Shown: in pieces, positions 36,565 to 44,641 of the stretch
Layout: each line of letters starts with the position of its first letter
Numbering within the stretch: position 1 is the first letter of the stretch
Assembly (NCBI RefSeq): GCF_014651675.1
Contig: NZ_BMXI01000009.1
Span: 62,001 to 126,000, forward strand
Length of the DNA stretch: 64,000 bases
DNA from: Roseibacillus persicicus
GTDB lineage: Bacteria; Verrucomicrobiota; Verrucomicrobiia; Verrucomicrobiales; Akkermansiaceae
Reading direction: 5' to 3'
The notes under the pieces: generated by a model
Databases searched by the model: none
The model's input: the letters and a program-made list of their open reading frames with translations, nothing else
What the model was told of the DNA's origin: nothing
Translations under genes and position numbers: made by a program

Positions 36565-37244
36565 AAGCGGAGGCTTGTTTGATGAAGGGTCGGCTCTTGG
36601 GCGAGGTCGGGGAATTCCTCCCAGTAGTCCCAGAAGATTTCGGCCGCAGTGATAGTGAGGTGAGAGCGGGACCAAGTTTGGGCGTCGGGTCGATTCATGC
36701 GCACGGTGTAGGCGCTGGAGGAGCCGTGTTTGCTGCTTTGAAAATCTTCAAGTCGCTTGGCATGGGCAAAAGCTTGCTCTCGGGCGGTCTTCACCTCTTC
36801 GAACTGATAGGAGGAGCTGGTCAGGGGCATGCGAGGCTCGAACGCGGTGAGCTCTTTTCCTTTCCAAGAGAAGCCACGGACTTGGCCGCTGGCGAAGGCG
36901 ATGAGGTCAAAGGGTTTTGCTCCTTGCGAGTTGTCTGGAAGAATTTGGGCGAGATCGACGAGAGTCGGACAGTCGGCCAACTCGGTCACGACGCTGCCCC
37001 GGCTTTTTTGATAATGGAGAGTTGATTCCTCATGCCAACGATTGAGAAGGCAGATCACGATCCCATGCCCGTTGGCCAGCATCCAAGTGCCGCCCGCATC
37101 AGGGTCGATGGGGGAGAGGTAGCGGGTGCCTTTTTCACTCAAATGGGAGCGAGGAGGCTCAGCCCGGCTGCGTGTCTTGAGCTCGTCTCGATTGAAAAAG
37201 ACCTCCAAGGCGTTTCGTTCGCCCCGCCACGTCAGGGTGCACAT
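36540..37244 (-). CDS. NRDE/TANGO2 family protein
   Basis: A 234-residue protein beginning MCTLTWRG and then FFNRDE, the start and NRDE motif that define the TANGO2/NRDE family. This is an Ntn-hydrolase-like fold with Cys2 as potential nucleophile; eukaryotic members are linked to heme and lipid handling. GGTWMLANGHGIVICLLN is the second conserved block. The last six residues (RGHSCP) and the stop codon come from the right arm of the dispersed repeat, so the original C-terminus was probably replaced. Confidence 0.85.
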   Translation of the reverse strand: MCTLTWRGERNALEVFFNRDELKTRSRAEPPRSHLSEKGTRYLSPIDPDAGGTWMLANGHGIVICLLNRWHEESTLHYQKSRGSVVTELADCPTLVDLAQILPDNSQGAKPFDLIAFASGQVRGFSWKGKELTAFEPRMPLTSSSYQFEEVKTAREQAFAHAKRLEDFQSSKHGSSSAYTVRMNRPDAQTWSRSHLTITAAEIFWDYWEEFPDLAQEPTLHQTSLRLERGHSCP

Positions 37245-37257
37245 CTTGGGAAAACGT

Positions 37258-37371
37258 TCATTGCCCGAAAGGGTCCTCCACCTCGATGGTGGGGATCTCT
37301 TCGGGGGACTCTTTTTCGTCCACGGGACAAGATTCGTCTGGGCTGCCGACCGGCAGCGCCTTTCCTGTCAC
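37258..37371 (-). CDS. Possible 37-residue acidic peptide
   Basis: From GTG 37371 the frame encodes an acidic peptide with protein-like composition (DEKESPEEIPTIEVEDPFGQ at the end). It directly follows the small membrane protein gene on the same strand and ends just before the NRDE gene. An in-frame TGA lies two codons upstream of the GTG, and the ribosome binding site is poor, so it could also be the remnant of a longer gene. Confidence 0.3.
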   Translation of the reverse strand: MTGKALPVGSPDESCPVDEKESPEEIPTIEVEDPFGQ

Positions 37372-37410
37372 TCCTCATGTGCTCCCGCCCGGGGAGTTGC
37401 CTGAGGACAT

Positions 37411-37530
37411 TCATGTTTCCACTCCCATCGAAGGGAGGATCCAAAGTTGGGCCGCAAAGTAGAGCCCGACAAACGCAATGACTCCCATCACGCTGGTGAG
37501 GGTGCTGCCCTTTTTATTTGTTCGATTCAT
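37411..37530 (-). CDS. 39-residue membrane protein
   Basis: Read directly from the sequence: ATG 37530 to TGA at 37411-37413. A basic start (MNRTNKKGST) is followed by one transmembrane helix (VMGVIAFVGLYFAAQLW) and a short tail ILPSMGVET. The composition is typical of a genuine small single-pass protein with positive-inside orientation. It lies in the otherwise gene-free interval 37245-37599. The function is unknown. Confidence 0.55.
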   Translation of the reverse strand: MNRTNKKGSTLTSVMGVIAFVGLYFAAQLWILPSMGVET

Positions 37531-37599
37531 CAAGGGTAAGATAGCTGGCTTTGGAAAAAATTCCGGTAAAATTTCACCGACAATCTGAGCAGGAGGCTG

Positions 37600-38010
37600 T
37601 TAGGCAGCGGTTTTCTTGCTATAGCGCAGGTCCAGACTCCAAGCTCCCGCGCCTTTCCAGATGACATAAAGCGAACCTAAAATCAGTGTGATGGGAAGAA
37701 TGACCGGTGGCTCGTCGGCCCAGTCATAGACCGCATGTGCGTAGAGGGCCATGGCCATGGTTGGAATGGTGAGAGCGGCTCCGGCCCGGGCAAAAAAGCC
37801 AGTGATGAGGAGGGCGCCCGCGAGAATTTCGGCCCCTGTGCCTATCACGTTGTTGAGCTCGGGAAAAGGGATCCCCGCTCCGCGCAGGATAGGTTCCAAG
37901 GGGGCGGTTCCGATGAGGTGTTGAATCCCGATGCCGAGCAGGGGGAGGGACACCAGAATACGGACGATAGCGGAGGATTTCTGGTTTGTGGTTCGGGTAA
38001 TCTGTCTCAT
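37600..38010 (-). CDS. DoxX family membrane protein
   Basis: A 136-residue protein with four transmembrane helices. LPLLGIGIQHLIG is the first helix with its conserved region, GTGAEILAGALLITGFFARAG the typical second block, and ALTIPTMAMALY the third. DoxX-like proteins are linked to quinone or thiosulfate redox chemistry in some species, but most are uncharacterised. ATG 38010 is preferred to a TTG four codons upstream. Confidence 0.82.
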   Translation of the reverse strand: MRQITRTTNQKSSAIVRILVSLPLLGIGIQHLIGTAPLEPILRGAGIPFPELNNVIGTGAEILAGALLITGFFARAGAALTIPTMAMALYAHAVYDWADEPPVILPITLILGSLYVIWKGAGAWSLDLRYSKKTAA

Positions 38011-38110
38011 GTTACTAAGCAAGACAGTTCAACAGCGGCGTTTATTCCCTCGGAGACTCCAGCCTTGCGAAAAGTTGGTGTTTCGGGCACAGTCGTTTTA
38101 TTAAGCAGTT

Positions 38111-39577
38111 ATGGAAATTTTAGTAAACCTAATCGCCATTGTGGTGGTCGTCCTTTTGTTCAATTTCATGATTTTCATCCATGAATTGGGGCACTTCCTG
38201 GCAGCCAAATGGCGGGGGCTGGCGGTTGACAAATTTTACATTTGGTTTGGCAAGCCGATATGGAAAAAGACTATCGGTGGGGTTGAGTATGGAATAGGTA
38301 GTATCCCTGCGGGAGGTTACGTGGCCCTTCCCCAGATGGCGCCGATGGAGTCTATCGAGGGTGGAGACAGCACGCGGCGCAAGGAGTTGCCACCCATCAC
38401 GCCGCTGGACAAAATCATTGTTGCCTTCGCGGGACCTCTTTTCAGCTTTGGATTGGCATTTGCGGCTGCCTGCTTGGTTTGGGTTGTCGGTAAGCCCCGG
38501 GGAACGGTCGATACAACGGTAGTCGGCTATGTGCAGGCTGGAAGCCCTGCGGACCAAGCGGGTATTCAAGTCGGGGATGAGATCGTGAGCGTCGACGGCA
38601 AGGAAGTAGATAAGTTCTTCGGCGGTCTGTCTGGTTTCTCCGAACGGGTGATGTTGAGCGAGAACAAGACCGTTCGGGTGGGCGTCAAAAGAGGCGAACA
38701 AGAGCTGACGCTGACGTCCGGGTTTTTGTCAAAAGAGAACTCCTGGTGGCAGCGCAAGGCGATGAGGGAAATCGGGGTGAGCTATGCCTCCGATATGGAT
38801 GTGATTTTTGTCCAAGAGGAGAGCCCTGCCGATCGGGCTGGTCTGAAGGTGGGAGACCGGGTGCTTTCGATTTCCGGAATTGCAGTGAAAAGCCATCTGC
38901 ACTTGGGGGATATCCTCAAGGAGAATTTGGGGAAGACTCTTCCGATGACCATCAAACGCGGAGAGGAAGAACTCGTCCTGCAGGTGGACTCGGTGATCCC
39001 CATCGACAAGGTGACCAAGGAGCCACAACCTGATGGCCAGCCGAAGATTGGGGCCGGCTTTTCCTCTCCGGTGGATCAGTCTCTGGTGAAACCCAATCCA
39101 TTCGTGCAGGTGAAGGAAAGTGTGGAGCTGATGGTGAGCACTATCCAGGCAATCGTCGCCAAGGATTCCAATGTGGGGATTCAGCATTTGAGTGGTCCGA
39201 TTGGAATCGGGGGCGCGATGTTCGACTTCATTCGGAGTGACTATGCCATCCAGCTGATCCTTTGGTTCATGGTGGTTCTCAATATCAACCTCGCGATCAT
39301 GAACCTTTTGCCGTTTCCCGTTCTGGACGGAGGGCACATCGTCTTTGCGATTGGGGAGTGGATCCGTGGACGTCCTGTGAAGCTCCGTATCCTGGAAGTG
39401 GTGCAAACGGGCTTTGTAGTCGTTTTGCTATCTCTTTTCGTCTACATCACGACCAAAGATATCGGAGACCGGTTCTTTGGAGGAGGGGATCAGTGGGGTG
39501 CTGGCGGATGGGCATGGCCCGAGCTGGCCTCGACTTCCGAACCCGCCACTCCCTTGGAGCCAGCTCCTGTCCCGTAA
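38111..39577 (+). CDS. rseP: RseP-type site-2 intramembrane zinc protease
   Basis: A 488-residue inner-membrane protease that cleaves anti-sigma factors and leftover signal peptides. The zinc motif HELGH is at residues 24-28 in the first helix. Two PDZ domains follow (QAGSPADQAGIQVGDEI and EESPADRAGLKVGDRV). The third metal ligand is in NLLPFPVLDGGHI. A Pro-rich C-terminal tail is extra. Length is normal for the family. The next gene begins 9 bp later, suggesting an operon. Confidence 0.93.
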   Translation: MEILVNLIAIVVVVLLFNFMIFIHELGHFLAAKWRGLAVDKFYIWFGKPIWKKTIGGVEYGIGSIPAGGYVALPQMAPMESIEGGDSTRRKELPPITPLDKIIVAFAGPLFSFGLAFAAACLVWVVGKPRGTVDTTVVGYVQAGSPADQAGIQVGDEIVSVDGKEVDKFFGGLSGFSERVMLSENKTVRVGVKRGEQELTLTSGFLSKENSWWQRKAMREIGVSYASDMDVIFVQEESPADRAGLKVGDRVLSISGIAVKSHLHLGDILKENLGKTLPMTIKRGEEELVLQVDSVIPIDKVTKEPQPDGQPKIGAGFSSPVDQSLVKPNPFVQVKESVELMVSTIQAIVAKDSNVGIQHLSGPIGIGGAMFDFIRSDYAIQLILWFMVVLNINLAIMNLLPFPVLDGGHIVFAIGEWIRGRPVKLRILEVVQTGFVVVLLSLFVYITTKDIGDRFFGGGDQWGAGGWAWPELASTSEPATPLEPAPVP

Positions 39578-39586
39578 CCTTCCCCC

Positions 39587-40684
39587 GTGAAACCAATTAA
39601 AATTCTCCGATCCCCTTCGTCGGTCAATGTCGCCCGCTTGGGCTTTTTGCTCCTTTGTCTGTTGACGGGAGTCGCACTTCACTACGGCTTTGGGGCTGAT
39701 AGCGACGCACGCGACCTGTTGCCCATTTCCTCCGCCATTGGAGGGGCGCTAGTCATTGCCTTTCTCCTGATCTGGGTGGAAACTCTGATTCGCGATGTTT
39801 CTTTGCGGGAGTTTTCCACCGGAACCTTCGGTCTTGCGGTGGGCGTCTTTTGCGGCTGGCTCTTGACCCAGCTCAAGGTCGAGGAGGTATTGTTCAAGTT
39901 GATCGAGGTCAATGCCGGGGCCGATTCGCCCTATATGGATTCGAGCGTGCTCGACTTGATTACGCTGGCCTTTCGCGTGGTCTTTATCGGTGGCATGGGG
40001 TTCATTGCTTCCACGCTGGCTCTTCGGAGTGGCAAAGAGGATTTCGCTTTCGTGGTGCCCTATGTGCGCTTCCGACAGGATGGAACTTCAGGAGCTCCCA
40101 TCGTGGTTGACCGCGAGGCGGTACTGGATGGGCGCATCGAATCGGTGATGAATTCAGGCTTTCTGGCGGGGAGAGTGGTCGTGCCACGTATGGTGCTTGA
40201 TGACTTGCAGAATATGGTCGACTCGCCCGAGGCCCACGACAAGCAGCGTGCCCAGCGGGCCTTGGATGCGCTGGCGCGGATGAAGTCGGATGGCAAATAT
40301 CGCCTGACGGTCCATGAGCATCCCGCCAACACTTCCACGGATGACCCGATGAGCCAGTTGGTCCGGATAGCCCAGATGCTGGCTGGCCGGGTCCTCACGG
40401 TGAGCGATGAGATCGCCCGAATCGCGGAGGTTCAAGGCGTGGATGTCCTGAACCTGCACGAATTGGTGGAAGCCTTGAAGCCGCGCGTGGTTGTGGGTCA
40501 ACAGGTTCGCCTGGCCTTGGTCCGTAGTGGTCGGGACGAGCATCAGGCGGTGGGCTATCTCGCAGATGGGACGATGATCGTAGTCAATAATGCCGCGTCC
40601 CGCTTGGGGTCGACCCAGGATGTGGTGGTGATTTCCAAGTTGGAGACGACCAGCGGCGAGATGGTCTTTGCGGAGCTTGCCTAA
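39587..40684 (+). CDS. Membrane protein with PIN and TRAM domains (YacL-like)
   Basis: A 365-residue protein with four N-terminal transmembrane helices (residues about 15-150), a PIN nuclease-like domain (about 165-300) and a C-terminal TRAM RNA-binding domain (PRVVVGQQVRLALVRSG to the end). The PIN entry DREAVLDGRIESV corresponds to the usual D-T-S-V-I-I-D-G-R. VSDEIARIAEVQGVDVLNL is the late acidic block. YacL proteins are thought to act in RNA metabolism. The start is GTG 39587. Confidence 0.88.
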   Translation: MKPIKILRSPSSVNVARLGFLLLCLLTGVALHYGFGADSDARDLLPISSAIGGALVIAFLLIWVETLIRDVSLREFSTGTFGLAVGVFCGWLLTQLKVEEVLFKLIEVNAGADSPYMDSSVLDLITLAFRVVFIGGMGFIASTLALRSGKEDFAFVVPYVRFRQDGTSGAPIVVDREAVLDGRIESVMNSGFLAGRVVVPRMVLDDLQNMVDSPEAHDKQRAQRALDALARMKSDGKYRLTVHEHPANTSTDDPMSQLVRIAQMLAGRVLTVSDEIARIAEVQGVDVLNLHELVEALKPRVVVGQQVRLALVRSGRDEHQAVGYLADGTMIVVNNAASRLGSTQDVVVISKLETTSGEMVFAELA

Positions 40685-40717
40685 GGCAAAAGTTTGGCGA
40701 GACGCTATTTGATGGGG

Positions 40718-41158
40718 TCAGGGTCTAACCTGCACCATCTTTCTGATACCACGCAGGGTGAGACCGATTCCGGGTATCTCGGCGTAGACACCTTCGGCAG
40801 CATCCCAGTAGTCTCTCTGGCTGGTGACTTTGCCTTCTTTGTTAAAAGTGAAGTAGCTGACTCCCGGCAATTCCCGCGCCTTTCCGCGAAAGCGGTAGCG
40901 CATCACCCACTTGAGAAAGGCGGCTTGTTCGTCGCCCCGGGAGTCGGTGATATCGAGGGAGATATTCTTGAGCTGTTTGAATAGGTCCTCGAAGATGACG
41001 CGAAGGTCATCCAGGCCGTGACCCTCGTTGATGGGGTCATCGAACTGAACGCGTTCGCTATAGTGTTCGCCGAGCTGTTCCAAGGACTCGGGTTGGAGAT
41101 TTGCCAGAAAGTAGGTGATTCGGGCAACCGGGTGAAGGGTTTGCGCGTTGCGGTGCAT
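40718..41158 (-). CDS. NTF2-like (SnoaL-type) protein
   Basis: A 146-residue cone-shaped NTF2 fold. The N-terminal helices lead to SERVQFDDPINEGHGLDDLR, and the late strands FRGKARELPGVSYFTFNKEGKV and QRDYWDAAEGVYAEIP are typical of the SnoaL-like group that may bind or isomerise small hydrophobic molecules. ATG 41158 (MHRNAQTLHPV) is preferred to an upstream TTG. Single gene, convergent with the PIN/TRAM gene. Confidence 0.78.
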   Translation of the reverse strand: MHRNAQTLHPVARITYFLANLQPESLEQLGEHYSERVQFDDPINEGHGLDDLRVIFEDLFKQLKNISLDITDSRGDEQAAFLKWVMRYRFRGKARELPGVSYFTFNKEGKVTSQRDYWDAAEGVYAEIPGIGLTLRGIRKMVQVRP

Positions 41159-41257
41159 TGTTGTTATGAAAGCTCGTACGCTATTTACTTGGCGCAAGTC
41201 AGATTCTTGCGTTTTCGTATGATCTTCCGTGGAACCTTTTCGCTGAAGAGGGAAACA

Positions 41258-43495
41258 CTAGAAGGTGCCGTTCAGCTTGCGACCGGTCCAGAAGAGACCG
41301 AGGAGGCTGATGAGCACGATAGCCACTGCCGGATGGGCCCAGAGCCGGAGAGGGATGACCTGTGGGCGAGGGGTCGGCAAGAGCTGCAATTCCTTAAGTA
41401 AACCTGGCAAGTCGGCCGCTTCGGCAACTTGCCCGCGGGAGATGGAGGCCAGCTCTTCGAGAACGTCAAGCTTGGCTGGTTGTCCGACTTTTTCGAGCTG
41501 TTCGTCTTGAGCCAGAATGACTGTGCTCAATTGCGGGGCGTCGCTACTTTCACCGGGAAGATAGGCATCCACTTTCCATTCTCCCGCTTGATTGACCGCG
41601 AACTGTGCGTTGAACGTTCCCCAAGTGTTTTCGGCTTCGGTGGACTTCAGTTCGATTCGGGTGGTTTTGCCCGAGGGTTGGGTCAGGTCGAGAGGAATGG
41701 GTCCCTCTTTCAATGGCGCACCGTTGGCATCGAAGACGTTGGCTGTGAGGGTGACGCGGTCGCCGGGTTTGGGGCGCTCGGGGGAGAAGTAGAGGCGGAT
41801 CCGTTGGTCGGTGGCGATGTTCCGTTGGTATGACATCCAGCGGGCAACCTGACCCCAGAAGCGATAGTGATAGAGATCTTCCACCCCGCGGCGCCAGCGC
41901 CAAGCCGAGTCGTGCCCGAGGAAAAGAACTTTGCCGCTACCCACCCGATTGGTGACTAGCAGGGGGATGCGTCCGTAATCATTGCGACGGTTCGAGTGGA
42001 CGGCAAGGACCTCGGTGCCAGACTTGGCTCGCAGCACGGGGGCGTGCCAGAAAAAGCCGGGGAGGGAGGACCAGACCGCGGGATTCTGGTCTTCGCTATC
42101 AGCCAGCATCGTGAGAAGGGAGGAGCGCCCCTCGGTCGTGAGCTCGAGGGGAGACGCGGTTGCTTCGGCAAAACCGGAAGGTTGAGTCTTGTCCAACAGG
42201 ACCGGCATGAGGTCGCCGAGGGGAGAGTCCAAGAGGCTCAACCAGTTGCCCTGACTACCGGGAATGAAGACGAGTCCGGAAGCTTGGTTTTCGACCAGGC
42301 CTTTGAGTAATTCGGCTTGTTCGACAGTGAGCTGGTTCTCCGCGATACCGATGTCGCCTAGGAAAACGACATCATACTTTTGCAGGTCTTCAGTTTTTTC
42401 CGGGAACTCCTGGATATAGTCCGGTCCGTTGCCAGCTCCCAGTTTCGGGTGGAGGAGCAGACAATCCACCTGCACCCCGGGGTCGCGTGAGAGGGCGTTG
42501 CGAATAAAGCGGTATTCCCAACGGGGCAGGGTGTCGATGACGAGGACCCGAATGTCCTCGGGCTTGCCAGAGAGGGTAAACTGGCGGCTGTTGTTGTCGG
42601 GAAGAAGCTCTCCGTTGGCGGGCGGAATGGTCAGGGTCAGCGTGTTGGAGCCTTCCTTTTGCAAGCGATAGAGGATGGACTCGTAGACGGTGCTGCGGGC
42701 TGGGATGGAGAGGTCTTTGGAGATCTCATTTCCACTGGAATCCCGCAGACGAACGATGGTCCGAAGGTCGCGGTCGAGTGAGGAGCGGATGGTAAAGGGG
42801 ATTTGCACATTCTCTCCCACAATCCCGTAGGTCGGGGCCGAAACCGCGACGAGGTCGAGGTCGGGGAGGCGAACTTCAGACCCCATGGGCACGCTGAAGA
42901 TGGGGATATCGCGCAGACGGAATTTTTGGGCCGCAGTCACGGGGGGCTTGCCTTGGTTCCATTCGCCATCGCTCAGGAGAACAACCGATCGCAAGTTGGG
43001 TCGGTTCTCAAGCAGGCTGGATAGGGCGCCTTCCAGATTTGTGCCAGGCTGCATCCCGGGTTCGGGATTTTCGGGAGGAATGCCGAAGGTCTCGATGTTG
43101 ACCGTGGTCTTGCCGTCTTCGAGAAGAGGGAGGTAGAATTCGGACTCGAGTACTTTCTGAGTAAGTTCTGCCCGGGAGATGATCTTTGGTCGGGCTCCAT
43201 CGGGATTTTCCGGCGCATCTACGGTCGTCATCGAACCCGATGCGTCGGCGAGAATCACGATTTCCGGTTCATCGGTGGGGTTGATGACCCGATGCCATTC
43301 CGGTTGCAGCAGAAGAAGGACGACTAGGGACGCGATGAGAAAGCGCAGCAGTTCCAGAGAGCCGGTCCTCACTGGACGGGTGGCTCTGCGGAAAGCGGTC
43401 CAGCAATAGAAGCCAATCGCTACAAGAAAAAGCAGACCCAGCCAGACGAAAACGCTGGGAGCGGCAAAATGAAGTTGGTTGATTTGAAATTGCAC
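41258..43495 (-). CDS. VWA-type membrane protein (BatA-like, large)
   Basis: A 745-residue protein with two N-terminal transmembrane helices (about 15-33 and 50-65), a von Willebrand A domain with the metal motif DASGS at 84-88, beta-sandwich segments, a glutamine-amidotransferase-like Rossmann domain (about 330-560, e.g. VLVIDTLPRWEYRFIRNA) and a C-terminal transmembrane helix. This order is known in verrucomicrobial and planctomycete proteins usually near MoxR ATPases, but no MoxR or DUF58 gene is next to it here. It probably acts in periplasmic assembly or quality control. Confidence 0.8.
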   Translation of the reverse strand: MQFQINQLHFAAPSVFVWLGLLFLVAIGFYCWTAFRRATRPVRTGSLELLRFLIASLVVLLLLQPEWHRVINPTDEPEIVILADASGSMTTVDAPENPDGARPKIISRAELTQKVLESEFYLPLLEDGKTTVNIETFGIPPENPEPGMQPGTNLEGALSSLLENRPNLRSVVLLSDGEWNQGKPPVTAAQKFRLRDIPIFSVPMGSEVRLPDLDLVAVSAPTYGIVGENVQIPFTIRSSLDRDLRTIVRLRDSSGNEISKDLSIPARSTVYESILYRLQKEGSNTLTLTIPPANGELLPDNNSRQFTLSGKPEDIRVLVIDTLPRWEYRFIRNALSRDPGVQVDCLLLHPKLGAGNGPDYIQEFPEKTEDLQKYDVVFLGDIGIAENQLTVEQAELLKGLVENQASGLVFIPGSQGNWLSLLDSPLGDLMPVLLDKTQPSGFAEATASPLELTTEGRSSLLTMLADSEDQNPAVWSSLPGFFWHAPVLRAKSGTEVLAVHSNRRNDYGRIPLLVTNRVGSGKVLFLGHDSAWRWRRGVEDLYHYRFWGQVARWMSYQRNIATDQRIRLYFSPERPKPGDRVTLTANVFDANGAPLKEGPIPLDLTQPSGKTTRIELKSTEAENTWGTFNAQFAVNQAGEWKVDAYLPGESSDAPQLSTVILAQDEQLEKVGQPAKLDVLEELASISRGQVAEAADLPGLLKELQLLPTPRPQVIPLRLWAHPAVAIVLISLLGLFWTGRKLNGTF

Positions 43496-43534
43496 CCGTT
43501 CGGAGGGAAGAGCTTCTCCGCGATTCCCATTTAG

Positions 43535-44473
43535 TCAACGCTTCGTCGTCGGGAGTTTGTTCAGCAACTCGGACTTATTCGCTGCCGGCGGAGTCATTTT
43601 TTGCGCAGCGAGAAGGGAGGCGATTACGAGAGCTCCGCCAAACAGGAGGCCCCAAGTGGCTTTTTCTCCAGGGATTAGGAGCAAGGATTCCGCCACTCCG
43701 CAGATCGGAATGATGAAGCGATAGCTCGCAAGCAGATTGACCGGGTGCAAAGTCGATAGATGATTCCAAAGGGTGAAAGCCGAGGCTGAAACGAAGGCCA
43801 GCCAAGCCGTGAGGGCCAAAATCTTGGGGCTGAGCAGCTCTGCGGCATGCCCGAAGGCGGGTGCTCCGACCGTGAGGAGAATCAGGCCGCCGGCGAAAAG
43901 CGAGCTGCCGGTGGCGGCCCGGGGACCAATGGTGGGGCGAAGTTTTGAAAAAATGATCACTCCCAAAGCGCCCATCAGCGTGGAGGCCAACAAGCAGAAC
44001 AAGCCCAAGGCCGAAAAGTCTCTTCCGTCGGTTGGAGCACTGGTGGCGAGGCTGACGCCAACTGCGCCGACGAGCAGGGCCAGCCATTGTCCCCGCGAAG
44101 GCCAAGGAGTGCGCAAGATGATGGGGGCCAGTAGCATCCACCAGAAGGAGCCCGTTGCGACCATCAGGCTGCCCAGGCTGCCGCTGGCCAAGGAAAGTCC
44201 CAGATAGAAGAAGAGGTATTGCCCGGTGGTCTGAGTCAGGGCGAACAAGGCCACCAGATGGAGAGGGCTCGCGCGCAGGTCCTTGATGGGTTGTTTGGAG
44301 ATGAGCAGTAGTGCGGCACCGGCCAGAGTGAAGCGCACCCCGGCAAACCACCAGAGGTCGGTGAGTCCCGCTTTCACTCCCATTTTCTCCCACTCCAGAT
44401 ACACCAGCTTGATACAAGGGAACGCACTCCCCCAGAGCAGGGCGCAGATGAGGATTGGAGGAAGAATCCGCAT
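43535..44473 (-). CDS. EamA family (DMT) transporter
   Basis: A 312-residue inner-membrane protein with ten hydrophobic helices in two EamA repeats. The first repeat begins ILICALLWGSAFPCIKLVY; the end of the first has GSLMVATGSFWWMLLAP and a helix LLVGAVGVSLATS. It probably exports a metabolite or amino acid; the substrate is unknown. ATG 44473 has GAGGAG 11 nt upstream and starts right at helix 1; longer starts to 44584 add non-membrane residues. Confidence 0.85.
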   Translation of the reverse strand: MRILPPILICALLWGSAFPCIKLVYLEWEKMGVKAGLTDLWWFAGVRFTLAGAALLLISKQPIKDLRASPLHLVALFALTQTTGQYLFFYLGLSLASGSLGSLMVATGSFWWMLLAPIILRTPWPSRGQWLALLVGAVGVSLATSAPTDGRDFSALGLFCLLASTLMGALGVIIFSKLRPTIGPRAATGSSLFAGGLILLTVGAPAFGHAAELLSPKILALTAWLAFVSASAFTLWNHLSTLHPVNLLASYRFIIPICGVAESLLLIPGEKATWGLLFGGALVIASLLAAQKMTPPAANKSELLNKLPTTKR

Positions 44474-44641
44474 CCAATGATTTTCTCCTCGTTCGGGCAT
44501 GTCCTTGCCTATGGGGCCGAAAGTCGCCTTTGGCAAGATTGGCCTCGGCTTGGCCTCCCCGATTGGGGGGGGAACAGTTCGCAAGTTTCCGGGTGGTGGA
44601 TTCGTTCTTTATTAGAATCACTTCCTGATTATTTTCTTCTC

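Noticed and set aside
37372-37410. In-frame TGA at 37375-37377 as a second selenocysteine site
   Set aside because: The context (GGST-TGA-GVTG) is not a redox motif, the upstream piece is only 11 codons, and no homologous fold is recognisable.
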